Below are positions 1 through 9,731 of a DNA stretch of 26,889 nt, in pieces. The notes below the pieces were generated by a model. It ran no database searches and had not been told where the DNA came from. It saw only the letters and a program-made list of their open reading frames with translations. Position 1 is the first letter of the stretch. Every line of letters begins with the position of its first letter. The stretch spans positions 1-26,889 of the forward strand of contig NZ_DATJBQ010000064.1 in assembly GCF_035515275.1 (NCBI RefSeq). Reading direction: 5' to 3'. This stretch comes from Pusillimonas sp035515275. GTDB lineage: Bacteria > Pseudomonadota > Gammaproteobacteria > Burkholderiales > Burkholderiaceae_B. The position numbers were made by a program, and so were the translations under genes.

Positions 1-3000
1 TTCAAAAATGCACCGGCATCGCTGAAATTGACGTTGGCATCCACCGTGAGCCCACGCTGCGGACCGGCCAGACGCCAGATACCAACGCCCTTCAATTGGG
101 CCGAGGGGCTGGTCAGGCTCAATTTGTTCAGACGCCAGAACTTCCCCTCTTGCTCGTTGACCCCTTCCACCGTCAAGCGACCCACCTGTCTTCCGTAGAG
201 GCTGAGCTTGTCCACCTTGAGGTCGATGGCGGGAATATCCACCTCGGAATCCCATGAGCCGTCTTCCTCAACGGAATCCAGCAGCGCCTGGCCGGCGTCT
301 TTCTTGGCCGCCTCTTTCTCGGGTTCGGCACCCAGCGCCAAACGATCGAACTGCGCATCTACCCGCCCCAACGACGAACCCTCGGCCTGATGCCAGTACA
401 AGGTACCGGCAGTCTGGGCTGACGTAACGTCCATGCGCCAGCGCAAGGCCTGCTCGCGATGCGCTGTCAGAGTCGCAGTCTCGAGTTTCAGGCCGTACAA
501 GGTAATGTGGTCTGCCTGAAGGCGCATACGCTGCAACGGCGGGAAAAGCGCCCGGCCCGAAGAACCCTGACCCGGAAGCGGAGTGGAAAACTCGTCGATT
601 ATCGCGTCCCATTCATCCACATCAATCTGCGGATAACGCACGTCTACCAATAACCCGGTCGAAGGCAGCTTGTCGGGCGCGGCCGTACCAATGAAACCGA
701 CATGAAAATAAGGCCCTTGCGCCCGGCCTTCGCGCCGCACAAACCGTGCTTTCACCTGCGTTCCCAGGGCGACGTTCAGGTGCATGTCCGATGCCGTGTT
801 CGCCGGCTGCCACTGAACATCGAGCTTGACGCCCGCATTCGCTGATTTGCCGACGGGCGCGGGCAAATCAACGGCCATGCCCTTGAGGTCGCTTTGCGCC
901 GTCAGGGCATACCGCCCCGACGCGCGGCGTACGATTTGAGCCTGGTAGGCCAAGGCACCCTTGAGGCGCTCCATGCCTTTCATGCCTACGTACTGCTTCA
1001 GTGCCGGGGCGCCAATGCTGCCGCTCAGCGTCAAGCCTTTGCGATCGCCGCCGATACCGCCGGAAAAAACGGCAGGACCATCCAGGAAACGGGCCTCCAG
1101 CCCCTCGGCAGCACTAAGACCAGTTTCGGAAAAATCGAGCCTGCCGCGTACCTGCTCGAATGGCGGAGCCACAGGGTCCAAAGCAACCTTGCCCCCCTGG
1201 AATAATACCGAGCCGTTCACACGTGTGTCATCGACGTTAAGTAGGGGAATCGTCAGACGCAACGGCACGTGCCACTCACCGTCTGCCTGGGCCGGATCCA
1301 GAAACCCATCGAGCAGACTGCGCAACGGAGAGTATCGGGCCAGTGCCAGATAAGCGGGAGCGGACGCATGGGTCTCACCCTGAATGGCCAGCACCGAGTC
1401 GCGCTCTATATTGGGTATTTGGGCAACGACGTTTCGAAGCTGAATGACGTGGCCTTCGGCCGGGTTCACCACCGCCTCGTCGGCCACCAGCCGCAGCTCG
1501 ACCCTGTCGAGCGAGGCGCGGCCGTTTACCTGCCTCAAGGCGGGCCAGCTTGTTTCCGGTGTGACGCCGGGTGCGTAATCAATGACGCCCCCAGTGAAGT
1601 CTCCCTCAATGTGGAAACGTCCGGAACCATCGCCAAACGGAAAATGCTGGAGGTCACCCTGGATCATGGCCTGGGCATTCTCAAGCTGCCCATCAAGCAA
1701 GCCGTTGATCAGCCACTCACGAGCATCCAGATTGACGCTTTCGGGCAGGTAAACATCGATTCCATCAAGCAAGGCCCGATGAAACACACCGCGCAAATCG
1801 GCCAGCCCGGCCGCACCGTCGCCGCCTTCGGTCCAGGTTCCTGCCAGCTGCAGGTCCATGTCCCGATTGATGACACGCACGTCGTCAAACCCGGCCACCA
1901 GCTTATCGGCGGCGTTGCGCCGCAAGTCGCCCTGCATCCGCACCCGTTCAAACGCCAGAACATTACTGAAAACCTGCGGAAGGTCCAGCACCAGGTCGCT
2001 GGCGTCCAAGCGCATCTTCACCGGTTCGCCCTCGGCCGCATTGTCGCGCCTGAACACAGGGTCAGGCGTGGCGGCGCCGTGCTCATCATTCGTCGGCTCT
2101 GCGATGAAAAGTGCCTGAACGGCCTGGACGTTAGCGGCATATCCGGACCAGGATCCGTCCACGAACAAGTTAGCCTTGCCTACCTGCAAGCTGCTGTCGG
2201 ATCCCAACTGCCAATGGCCCGACTCTACCCTGACCTGAACCGCTACGCGTTGCGGCTGAGCCTTGGCGAAGGTCAGCCACCAGTTGACAGAAACCTCGCC
2301 CGAATGCATCGGCACCGGCACATCCACCCAGGGCTGCCACTGCGCCGGTGACATGCCGTCCACCTCGATGTAAAGGGTGCCTTCCCAACCCAGGGGATCG
2401 ACACGCGCCAGACTTTGGTCGACATGGTTGAATTCGCCGCGCATCTCGAACCGTCTTCCGAGCAATTGCGGCGGTGCGGCGCTAAGCACCATCTGGTGCT
2501 TGCCGGGTGCGGAGTTCAAGCCCAGCACCACCGACTCCAGATGAAGCGGCCCGGCGTCCCGGGTGTCGTCCTGCCAGGTGATCTGCGCATCGCGCAGCGC
2601 CACACGCGGCTGTTGTGCCAGCCATTGAATCGCAGGATGATCAAGACCCACTTCGGAAGCGTCATCTTCGGCCTGATCGGCAATGTCCTGGCCCAGTATC
2701 CATATCCGCTGGCGGGCATCACGCCGCGCGCTGATATGCAGCCCGGTAGCCTCTATATAAGAAAAACGCGGCAAGCCGCTAAGCAGGCCCTGCCAGCTCA
2801 GTGTGGCGCGTATGTGCGGCAACTGCAAGGCCGGGCGGCCGTGGCTGTCGAACAGGGCAACGTCGTTGAGTTGAATATGGGGATACAGGCCGTTCCAGCG
2901 TGCCTCGATGCGTCCGAGGGTAACGGGAGTATTAAGTGTCGAAGACAGTTCGGCCTGAATGCGGGGGCGCCAATGGTCGATATTGGGCAATATGCCGTAC

Positions 3001-3089
3001 TTGACGACGAGAAACAGCGCAGCGGCCAAAAAATACAGTATCAGCGCCGTGCGGCCCAGTACGCGAAGTAAAGCGGGAGTTCGAAACAC
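1..3089 (-). CDS. yhdP: YhdP family AsmA-like envelope protein (partial, C-terminus off the left edge)
   Basis: One minus-strand frame is open from 3089 to the window edge, about 1029 codons. The start is read as GTG at 3087-3089, giving an N-terminus VFRTPALLRVLGRTALILYF with one hydrophobic segment (about residues 8-27). The text after it (ILPNIDHWRPRIQAELSS, TLGRIEARWNGLYPHIQL) is typical of YhdP/TIGR02099 proteins. The last readable residues (LTVDANVNFSDAGAFL) fit the AsmA-like C-terminal region. The family is about 1270 residues in E. coli, so roughly the last fifth is missing. YhdP is an inner-membrane-anchored bridge-like protein implicated in phospholipid transport to the outer membrane; that role is family knowledge. 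No clear Shine-Dalgarno precedes the GTG, so the exact start is uncertain. The gene lies divergently next to glnE, an arrangement I recall from other beta-proteobacteria. Confidence 0.85.
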   Translation of the reverse strand, partial: MFRTPALLRVLGRTALILYFLAAALFLVVKYGILPNIDHWRPRIQAELSSTLNTPVTLGRIEARWNGLYPHIQLNDVALFDSHGRPALQLPHIRATLSWQGLLSGLPRFSYIEATGLHISARRDARQRIWILGQDIADQAEDDASEVGLDHPAIQWLAQQPRVALRDAQITWQDDTRDAGPLHLESVVLGLNSAPGKHQMVLSAAPPQLLGRRFEMRGEFNHVDQSLARVDPLGWEGTLYIEVDGMSPAQWQPWVDVPVPMHSGEVSVNWWLTFAKAQPQRVAVQVRVESGHWQLGSDSSLQVGKANLFVDGSWSGYAANVQAVQALFIAEPTNDEHGAATPDPVFRRDNAAEGEPVKMRLDASDLVLDLPQVFSNVLAFERVRMQGDLRRNAADKLVAGFDDVRVINRDMDLQLAGTWTEGGDGAAGLADLRGVFHRALLDGIDVYLPESVNLDAREWLINGLLDGQLENAQAMIQGDLQHFPFGDGSGRFHIEGDFTGGVIDYAPGVTPETSWPALRQVNGRASLDRVELRLVADEAVVNPAEGHVIQLRNVVAQIPNIERDSVLAIQGETHASAPAYLALARYSPLRSLLDGFLDPAQADGEWHVPLRLTIPLLNVDDTRVNGSVLFQGGKVALDPVAPPFEQVRGRLDFSETGLSAAEGLEARFLDGPAVFSGGIGGDRKGLTLSGSIGAPALKQYVGMKGMERLKGALAYQAQIVRRASGRYALTAQSDLKGMAVDLPAPVGKSANAGVKLDVQWQPANTASDMHLNVALGTQVKARFVRREGRAQGPYFHVGFIGTAAPDKLPSTGLLVDVRYPQIDVDEWDAIIDEFSTPLPGQGSSGRALFPPLQRMRLQADHITLYGLKLETATLTAHREQALRWRMDVTSAQTAGTLYWHQAEGSSLGRVDAQFDRLALGAEPEKEAAKKDAGQALLDSVEEDGSWDSEVDIPAIDLKVDKLSLYGRQVGRLTVEGVNEQEGKFWRLNKLSLTSPSAQLKGVGIWRLAGPQRGLTVDANVNFSDAGAFL

Positions 3090-3114
3090 AGATAAGTAGC
3101 CAGTACGGGGGGAT

Positions 3115-5946
3115 ATGCAGTATCTTTCAGACCTTATACCTGAAATTCACCCAATCGTCGCGACAAATCTCGCCGCCATGACTCAATCCCCTTGTCTTGC
3201 CAACGCCCTGGAATGGTCCGGCGCATTACGCCGCAAAGTCGACTCGAACATCGAGTTCACCGTCTGGCTGGAATCGGCGTGCCGCCAGGCAGTAAATGCA
3301 GACGTCATACAAGGCTGGTTCACCGAGCTGCTCGAAGGTGCTGAGCCCGGCCCGGGCCTTCCCGCAACCGATGCGCGTCGAATATTGCGCCTTTTGCGCC
3401 AGCGCGTGTTCTACACCCTGATGGTGCGAGACATTAACGGCATCGCCCCCTTGTCTGAAGTTGTGGGCGCAACCAGCGCCTTGGCCGACCTGGCCATTGC
3501 ACAAGCCTATCAAAGTGTGGCTGCCGCCCTGGCCGAGGTTCACGGAACCCCCATGGACCCCAACACCGGCAAGCCCCAGGAAATGATTATGATCGGAATG
3601 GGCAAACTGGGTGGCAAAGAGCTGAACGTATCATCGGACATCGATCTGATCATGCTCTATGGTGAAGAAGGCGAGACCAACGGCAAGCGCAAGCTCAGCC
3701 ATCACGAGTTCTATGGCCGGCTGGTGCAGCGCATGATGCCGGTGCTGTCCGAACCCGATGCGCATGGCCAGGTGTTTCGTACCGACCTGCGCCTGCGCCC
3801 TGACGGAGATTCAGGCCCCCTGGCATGGAGCCTGGATTCGCTCGAGCACTATTTGGTCGCACAGGGTCGTGAATGGGAGCGTTATGCCTGGCTGAAGGCA
3901 CGCCCCATTCCGTGCACTGCATTTGAAGGCAGCGAACAAAGCAGTCAACTGGCCGAGCTTGAATCTTTGCGCATACCGTTTGTGTACCGCAAGTACTTTG
4001 ATTTCGATGCCCTGGCCGCCTTGCGCCAGTTGCGCGAACGCATACGCGAAGACTGGCAGCGACGTGCGCAGGCGCGCACAGGGGTCGATGCTGTTCATAA
4101 CATCAAGCTGGGCGACGGCGGCATACGCGAGATCGAATTTGTCGTTCAACTGAACCAGTTGATACGCGGCGGGCGCATGCCTTCGCTGCAAAAGCGCGGT
4201 CTGCAGGCGGCACTGGATCGGCAAAAGACGGCAGGCGTCGTTCCCGAGGGTCTGGCCGACAAGCTGCAGGCGGCGTATTGTTTTTTACGCCGCACCGAAC
4301 ACATGCTGCAATATCGCGAAGACGAGCAAACTCATTTGTTGCCCAGCGACCCGACGCTGCGCCGACAGCTGGCACAGGCCATGGGCATGCAACCCGACGC
4401 ATTCGAAACCCAACTGGCGGAGCACCGCCGCTTTGTCGAACAAACATTTCGCAATGCCTTCCGGCTGGCGGGCCTGGGCGAAACCGACGACGACAGCCCC
4501 GACGCCACGCCCGCCGCCGACGGCAATCTGCATGACTACGTAAACGAGCAACTTGGACAACATGCCGGCGACCTGAACCAGCGTATTGAAACCCTGCTGA
4601 ACACCCATCGCATGCGCAGTCTGCCGGCCAACAGCCGCAAGCGATTGGACGCCTTGTTGCCGGCCATCATCGACGCGGCAGCGCAGTCTGCCGACCCTGA
4701 GCAAACCGCCATACGCCTGCTGGACCTGATCGAGCATATTGCCCAGCGTAGCGCCTACCTGGCCCTGCTGGCCGAGTATCCCGAGATTCTGGCGCGAGTG
4801 TCGCGCATAGTAGGGGCCAGCCCCTGGGCATCGCAGTATCTTAGCCAATACCCCCTGCTGCTCGACAGCCTGATCGAATGGCGCTCGTTGATGTCGCCGC
4901 TGGATCTAAGCGCGCATGCCCGCCACTTGCATGACGAACTCGACGCCTCGGTATTGCCCGACGGCGGGCCGGACGTTGAACAACAAATGAATCTGATGCG
5001 CGACACACAGCGCCAGATCACCTTTCAGCTGCTGGCTCAGGACCTGGCCGGCGTACTCACCGTCGAACAACTGGCAGACCAGCTTTCGGCGCTCGCCGAC
5101 CTCATGCTCGAGGAAACCCTATATCGCGTCTGGCCCCTGATCCAGCCAAAAGGTGCGCCGTCCAGCGTTGCGCCGCCCCGTTTTGCCGTCATCGCCTACG
5201 GCAAGCTGGGCGGCAAAGAGCTGGGCTATGCCTCTGACCTTGACCTGGTGTTTTTGTACGATGACCCGCGCCCCGACGCCGCCGAGCTATATGCCAAACT
5301 GGGCCGTCGCATGGCCTCTTGGCTGTCCACCATGACCTCATCGGGCCGCTTGTATGAAATTGACCTGCGCCTGCGCCCCGACGGAGACGCCGGTGTCCTG
5401 GCGGTGTCGCTGGAAGCGTTTTCTCAGTATCAATTGAAGCACGCATGGCCCTGGGAGCACCAGGCCATTACCCGGGCGCGCTTCGCGGCGGGCGACGCTG
5501 AAGTAGGCCGGCGCTTCGAAGCGGTACGTGAGCAGATCTTGCTGGCCGAACGTGACCCGGAGCAGCTCAAGCAAGAGGTGCGCGCCATGCGCGACAAGAT
5601 CAGCGCCGGCCACCCCAATCACTCCAAAGACTTCGACCTGAAGCACGACCGTGGCGGCATGGTCGATGTCGAGTTCGTCACCCAGTACCTGGTGCTGGCC
5701 TATGCCAGGAGTCACCCGGTACTGGTGGGCAACCTCGGAAACATCGCCCTGCTGGGCTTGGCGGGCCAGCAGGGCTTGATTCCGGTGCAGTTGGCCACCG
5801 AAGCTGCCGACGCCTACCGTGTGTATCGCAGGATGCAGCATGCGCTGCGTCTGCAGGGCGCCGAAAAAGCCCGAGTATCGCCTGACCTGCTGGCCGCCGA
5901 GCGGGCTTGCGTCAGATTGTTGTGGGACACCGCCATCGGAACATAG
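3115..5946 (+). CDS. glnE: Bifunctional glutamine synthetase adenylyltransferase/adenylyl-removing enzyme
   Basis: The protein has 943 residues; E. coli GlnE has 946. It adenylylates glutamine synthetase and removes the AMP again in response to PII, so it tunes nitrogen assimilation in the cytoplasm. Two nucleotidyltransferase domains are visible. The N-terminal one has GMGKLGGKEL then SSDIDL at about residues 161-178 (Asp175 and Asp177 as metal ligands) followed by DLRLRPDGDSG. The C-terminal one has AYGKLGGKEL then ASDLDL near residues 694-712 followed by DLRLRPDGDAG. The start at 3115 is preceded by a G-rich run (GGGGGG) 2-3 bases upstream. An alternative Met at 3178 has no ribosome site and still lies before the first strongly family-like stretch (ALEWSGALRR). 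Only about 25 bases separate this start from the yhdP start, so the promoter must lie partly inside the neighbour. Confidence 0.95.
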   Translation: MQYLSDLIPEIHPIVATNLAAMTQSPCLANALEWSGALRRKVDSNIEFTVWLESACRQAVNADVIQGWFTELLEGAEPGPGLPATDARRILRLLRQRVFYTLMVRDINGIAPLSEVVGATSALADLAIAQAYQSVAAALAEVHGTPMDPNTGKPQEMIMIGMGKLGGKELNVSSDIDLIMLYGEEGETNGKRKLSHHEFYGRLVQRMMPVLSEPDAHGQVFRTDLRLRPDGDSGPLAWSLDSLEHYLVAQGREWERYAWLKARPIPCTAFEGSEQSSQLAELESLRIPFVYRKYFDFDALAALRQLRERIREDWQRRAQARTGVDAVHNIKLGDGGIREIEFVVQLNQLIRGGRMPSLQKRGLQAALDRQKTAGVVPEGLADKLQAAYCFLRRTEHMLQYREDEQTHLLPSDPTLRRQLAQAMGMQPDAFETQLAEHRRFVEQTFRNAFRLAGLGETDDDSPDATPAADGNLHDYVNEQLGQHAGDLNQRIETLLNTHRMRSLPANSRKRLDALLPAIIDAAAQSADPEQTAIRLLDLIEHIAQRSAYLALLAEYPEILARVSRIVGASPWASQYLSQYPLLLDSLIEWRSLMSPLDLSAHARHLHDELDASVLPDGGPDVEQQMNLMRDTQRQITFQLLAQDLAGVLTVEQLADQLSALADLMLEETLYRVWPLIQPKGAPSSVAPPRFAVIAYGKLGGKELGYASDLDLVFLYDDPRPDAAELYAKLGRRMASWLSTMTSSGRLYEIDLRLRPDGDAGVLAVSLEAFSQYQLKHAWPWEHQAITRARFAAGDAEVGRRFEAVREQILLAERDPEQLKQEVRAMRDKISAGHPNHSKDFDLKHDRGGMVDVEFVTQYLVLAYARSHPVLVGNLGNIALLGLAGQQGLIPVQLATEAADAYRVYRRMQHALRLQGAEKARVSPDLLAAERACVRLLWDTAIGT

Positions 5947-6031
5947 CCCCCAGCGGGGCCTGTCAGTTTGCCTTGGGCCGCTTGCTGCCCAAGGCATTAC
6001 AATCAAGAGCCCGAACATCTCTGGAGGCCGC

Positions 6032-6292
6032 ATGATCAACCCGACCCCACGCATGACGAACCTGTTCCTTCAACTTGGGCTAGACGCCGATGAGGCGGCC
6101 ATAGCGCAGTTCATCAAAGACCACCAGCTGCCCACCGATGTTCACATCGCCGATGCGCCCTACTGGAACAAGGCTCAGGCCCAATTCATCAAAGAACAGC
6201 TTGCAGCCGACGCGCCGTGGGCGATTATTGTCGATCAACTGAACGAGTCTTTGCACGAAGACGCCGTCAAACGAAGCACCGGCTTGAACTGA
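6032..6292 (+). CDS. DUF2789 family small protein
   Basis: This is an 86-residue soluble protein. The ATG at 6032 follows a strong GGAGG (6023-6027) with a 4-base gap, which fixes the start. The sequence has the look of the DUF2789 family: MTNLFLQLGLDADEAAIAQF, then ADAPYWNKAQAQFIKEQL, ending in a WAIIVDQLNESL helix. No catalytic motif or membrane segment is visible, and the family function is unknown. The stop lies 14 bases before the TTG start of the glutathione reductase gene, so the two are probably co-transcribed. That neighbourhood is the only hint of a role. Family assignment is from memory of the motif, without a search. Confidence 0.8.
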   Translation: MINPTPRMTNLFLQLGLDADEAAIAQFIKDHQLPTDVHIADAPYWNKAQAQFIKEQLAADAPWAIIVDQLNESLHEDAVKRSTGLN

Positions 6293-6306
6293 ATAACGAG
6301 GTCGCC

Positions 6307-7659
6307 TTGGTAGAGCATTACGATTACATCGCCATTGGTGGCGGCAGCGGTGGCATCGCCTCGATCAACCGCGCAGCCATGTACGGCCAAAAGTGCGCCC
6401 TGATTGAAGCCGACGAACTTGGCGGCACCTGCGTCAACGTGGGTTGCGTGCCCAAGAAAGTGATGTGGCATGCCGCCCAGATCGCCGAAGCCATTCATAA
6501 CTATGGGCCCGACTACGGCTTTGATACAACGGTTAACCGATTCGACTGGGCCACGCTGGTCAAGAACCGCAGCGCCTACATTCAACGAATTCACACCTCG
6601 TACGAAACGGTGCTGGGCAAGAACAAGGTCGACGTCATCCGTGGCCTGGCGCATTTCATTGACGCTCGCACCATCGAGGTAAACGGTCGACGTTATACCG
6701 CCGACCACATCCTTATTGCGACCGGTGGCCGTCCCGCACGCCCCAATATTCCGGGCGCCGAGCACGGCCTCGACTCAGACGGTTTCTTCGAACTGTCCGA
6801 TTTGCCCCCGCGCACTGCGGTAATCGGCGCCGGTTACATTGCCGTGGAACTGGCCGGCGTGCTTAACGGGTTAGGCTCAGACACCCATCTGTTCGTTCGC
6901 CAACATGCACCGCTGCGGCAGTTCGACCCACTGATCAGCACGACCTTGGTCGAAGTCATGAAAGCCGAAGGACCCACTCTGCACACGCACGCCGTTCCCA
7001 AGTCCGTGCAAAAAAACACCGACGGCAGCCTGACGCTGCAACTTGAAAACGGCGAAAGCCACACGGTCGACTGCCTGATCTGGGCCGTAGGGCGCGTACC
7101 CTACACAGCACACCTGAATCTGCAGTCGACAGGGGTTGCAGTAAACCCGCGCGGCTACATTACAGTGGATAAATACCAGAACACCAACGTGCCGGGCATT
7201 TACGCAGTGGGCGACATTACCGGCCAGATCGAACTCACGCCCGTCGCCGTGGCTGCGGGTCGGCGCTTGTCCGAGCGCCTGTTCAACAATAAGCCGCACG
7301 AGCATCTTGACTACGAAAACGTGCCCACGGTCGTGTTCAGCCACCCGCCCATCGGCACGGTCGGTCTTAGTGAACCCGAGGCACGCGCCAAGTTTGGCGA
7401 CGACGCCGTAAAGGTGTATCAGTCTGCGTTTACCGCCATGTACACGGCCGTAACCCAGCATCGCCAGCCCGCCCGCATGAAACTCGTCTGCGTCGGTTCC
7501 GAAGAAAAAATCGTGGGCATCCACGGCATCGGCTACGGCATGGACGAAATGCTGCAGGGCTTTGCCGTGGCCCTGAAAATGGGTGCCACCAAAAAACACT
7601 TCGACGACACCGTGGCCATCCACCCAACCGCCGCCGAAGAATTCGTGACCATGCGGTAG
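6307..7659 (+). CDS. gor: Glutathione-disulfide reductase
   Basis: The enzyme reduces oxidised glutathione with NADPH and FAD in the cytoplasm. I place the start at a TTG (6307-6309), 5 bases after ACGAGG. This gives 450 residues, the E. coli Gor length, and it puts key residues at the E. coli numbers: redox Cys42 and Cys47 in GGTCVNVGCVPK, and the NADPH-selecting Arg198 and Arg204 in FVRQHAPLRQF. The FAD-binding glycine motif is at residues 9-16 (AIGGGSGG). The second Rossmann motif is VIGAGYIAVELAG at 172-184. The active-site His-Glu pair is in the C-terminal HPTAAEEFVTMR (His439). A longer reading frame begins at 6217 inside the DUF2789 gene, but it adds about 30 residues with no homology and is rejected. 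Confidence 0.95.
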   Translation: MVEHYDYIAIGGGSGGIASINRAAMYGQKCALIEADELGGTCVNVGCVPKKVMWHAAQIAEAIHNYGPDYGFDTTVNRFDWATLVKNRSAYIQRIHTSYETVLGKNKVDVIRGLAHFIDARTIEVNGRRYTADHILIATGGRPARPNIPGAEHGLDSDGFFELSDLPPRTAVIGAGYIAVELAGVLNGLGSDTHLFVRQHAPLRQFDPLISTTLVEVMKAEGPTLHTHAVPKSVQKNTDGSLTLQLENGESHTVDCLIWAVGRVPYTAHLNLQSTGVAVNPRGYITVDKYQNTNVPGIYAVGDITGQIELTPVAVAAGRRLSERLFNNKPHEHLDYENVPTVVFSHPPIGTVGLSEPEARAKFGDDAVKVYQSAFTAMYTAVTQHRQPARMKLVCVGSEEKIVGIHGIGYGMDEMLQGFAVALKMGATKKHFDDTVAIHPTAAEEFVTMR

Positions 7660-7705
7660 GCTGCGCCTGACGCGCACCGACCACATACTTTGACTGAGGC
7701 TTCCT

Positions 7706-8935
7706 GTGGCAGAAACTGACGCCGCTGCGACCCAAACGCAGGCACCCGTCCTGGCTGGAAACGTTCAACGCGGCAATATTGCGCGCCTGACCATCGCCCA
7801 GGCCCTGGCCGGGGCAAATGCGGTTGTCATTTATGCAACGGGCGCCATCGTCGGCAATACTCTGGCCCCCAACAAAGCGCTGGCAACCCTGCCCGTTTCC
7901 ATCTTCGTTGTCGGCATGGCCGCCTGTACCATGCCGGCAGGCGTCATTGCCCGACGCTATGGCAGGCGTGCGGCATTCCTGGCGGGAACAGGTTGCGGCC
8001 TGCTGGCGGGCCTGCTCGGCGCACTGGCCATCGTCGTGGCGTCGTTCTGGCTGTTTTGCCTGGCCACTTTTTTTGGCGGTGCCTATGCCGCCGTGGTTCT
8101 GTCCTTTCGGTTTGCAGCTGCCGACGGCGTTGAACCCGCCCGACGTGCACGCGCGCTTTCTTTCGTCATGGGGGGCGGCGTGGCCGCAGGCATTGTGGGG
8201 CCACAGCTGGTGACCTACACCATGCATTTTTGGCCGCCGTACATGTTTGCCGTCACGTTCCTTGTGCAGGCAGGGGTGGCCGCCCTGACGGCTTTGGTAC
8301 TGATGGGTGTACGCCTGCCCATGCCCACCGCCGCCGAACTGGCGACGGCGCGGCCGCTTTCCGACATTGCGCGTCAGCCGCGCTTCATTACCGCTGTCAT
8401 TTGCGCGGCGGTCTCGTACCTGGTCATGAACTTTCTGATGACCGCCGCCCCGCTGGCCATGCGGCTTTGCGGCCACCCGCAAGAAGCCTCCAACCTGGGC
8501 CTGCAATGGCATGTCATCGCCATGTACGGCCCGAGCTTCGTCACCGGCCACCTGATCACCCGGTTCGGTGCTCATCGGGTAGTGGCAACCGGGTTACTGC
8601 TTATCGGTCTTTCCGCCGCCGTGGGTCTGATGGGGCTTGAACTGGCACACTTCTGGCTCACGCTGATCCTGCTGGGCGTAGGCTGGAACTTCGGCTTTGT
8701 GGGCGCCTCGGCTCTGGTGCTCGAATGCCACCGACCCGAAGAAAAAAACCGCGTGCAGTCGTTCAACGACTTCATCGTATTCGGCTTGATGGCGATAGGC
8801 TCGTTCGCCTCAGGCGGCCTGTTGGCCGCATACGACTGGTATGTGGTCTTGTGGGTGTCTTTTGTGCCGCTTGGATTGGCCGTTGCGGCCCTCGCCTATA
8901 CCGCCGGGTTTGGGTTCAGGACCCGAGCAGACTAA
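7706..8935 (+). CDS. Major facilitator superfamily transporter, substrate unknown
   Basis: The protein has 409 residues and about 12 hydrophobic helices, with a short polar N-terminus (MAETDAAATQTQAPVLAGNV). It starts at GTG 7706, 6 bases after a GAGG. Between helices 2 and 3 there is an MFS-type basic loop, GVIARRYGRRAAF. A charged loop in the middle (LPMPTAAELATARPLSDIAR) separates the two six-helix halves. I recognise the fold class but no substrate-specific signature; it has the feel of a drug or metabolite exporter of the AraJ/YbfB sort, which is a guess. It lies 46 bases after gor and 52 bases before queH on the same strand, so these genes may share transcripts, but the functional link is not evident. 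Confidence 0.85.
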   Translation: MAETDAAATQTQAPVLAGNVQRGNIARLTIAQALAGANAVVIYATGAIVGNTLAPNKALATLPVSIFVVGMAACTMPAGVIARRYGRRAAFLAGTGCGLLAGLLGALAIVVASFWLFCLATFFGGAYAAVVLSFRFAAADGVEPARRARALSFVMGGGVAAGIVGPQLVTYTMHFWPPYMFAVTFLVQAGVAALTALVLMGVRLPMPTAAELATARPLSDIARQPRFITAVICAAVSYLVMNFLMTAAPLAMRLCGHPQEASNLGLQWHVIAMYGPSFVTGHLITRFGAHRVVATGLLLIGLSAAVGLMGLELAHFWLTLILLGVGWNFGFVGASALVLECHRPEEKNRVQSFNDFIVFGLMAIGSFASGGLLAAYDWYVVLWVSFVPLGLAVAALAYTAGFGFRTRAD

Positions 8936-8987
8936 AATAGCCTTGTTGCGTGGGCATTTGCCCACTTTCGCGCAAGCTTAAAATGCC

Positions 8988-9641
8988 ATGACAGATTTCA
9001 AACGCCCTACTCTCGAACTGCCCGATTCTCGCAAAAAGGTGCTGCTGCACTCATGCTGTGCCCCGTGCTCGGGCGAAGTCATGGAGGCCATGACGGCCTC
9101 GGGCATCGATTACGCCATCTATTTCTACAACCCCAACATCCACCCCGACCGCGAGTACGAAATCCGCAAAAACGAAAACATTCGTTTTGCCGAAGAACAC
9201 GGCATCGAGTTTATCGACGCCGACTACGACCGCGACAACTGGTTCGAGCGCGTCAAGGGCCTTGAAGATGAGCCCGAGCGCGGCGAGCGCTGCACGGTCT
9301 GCTTCGACATGCGATTCGAGCGCACGGCGCTGTATGCACATGAACATGGGTTCGACACGATTACCAGTTCGTTGGGTATTTCGCGCTGGAAGGACATGAA
9401 TCAAATCAACGGCTGTGGAGAACGTGCCGCAGCCCGCTATCCAGATCTGGTCTACTGGACTTACAACTGGCGCAAGGGTGGCGGCTCTGCGCGCATGATC
9501 GAGATCAGCAAGCGGGAAGAGTTTTATCAGCAGGAGTACTGCGGGTGTATTTATTCGCTGCGGGATACGAATCGGCATCGGCGTTCGCAGGGGCGTGAGG
9601 CGATTGAGATTGGCATCAAGTTTTATGGAAAGGACGACTGA
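8988..9641 (+). CDS. queH: Epoxyqueuosine reductase QueH
   Basis: The 217-residue protein matches QueH (formerly DUF208), which reduces epoxyqueuosine to queuosine in tRNA, the last step of queuosine synthesis, and replaces the unrelated cobalamin-dependent QueG. Conserved cysteines are visible in order: SCCAPCSGE (Cys23, 24, 27), RCTVCFDMR (Cys102, 105) and QEYCGCIYSLRD (Cys185, 187). QueH enzymes use such cysteines to hold an iron-sulfur cluster and a further metal. The middle segment TSSLGISRWKDMNQINGCGE is also characteristic. Its pathway partner queF lies about 13 kb away in this window. The gene ends the plus-strand run and faces clpB across a repeat-rich gap. Confidence 0.95.
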   Translation: MTDFKRPTLELPDSRKKVLLHSCCAPCSGEVMEAMTASGIDYAIYFYNPNIHPDREYEIRKNENIRFAEEHGIEFIDADYDRDNWFERVKGLEDEPERGERCTVCFDMRFERTALYAHEHGFDTITSSLGISRWKDMNQINGCGERAAARYPDLVYWTYNWRKGGGSARMIEISKREEFYQQEYCGCIYSLRDTNRHRRSQGREAIEIGIKFYGKDD

Positions 9642-9676
9642 GCCTCAAGCTCGTCGTCATGCTGTGCTTCCATTAA

Positions 9677-9731
9677 TTGAGTTCTTGTTCCACCGCCGCG
9701 CTGGTTGAATTCTTGATCCGTCGCCGCGCTG
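9677..9731. repeat. Two-copy tandem repeat, 27-bp units, period 28
   Basis: Copy 1 is 9677-9703 and copy 2 is 9705-9731. The units begin TTGAGTTCTTG and TTGAATTCTTG and both end CGCCGCGCTG; I count 23 of 27 identical positions. It lies just downstream of queH and abuts the left arm of the large inverted repeat. No gene is evident here; a minus-strand reading frame across the region is arginine/proline-rich and looks spurious. Confidence 0.75.

Noticed and set aside
1269..2351. A 360-residue plus-strand open frame opposite yhdP
   Set aside because: It lies antisense to the well-supported yhdP frame, and its protein has no recognisable domain or plausible composition.
6217..6306. Longer N-terminus for glutathione reductase
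   Set aside because: It overlaps the DUF2789 gene, and the TTG start gives exact agreement with E. coli residue numbering.
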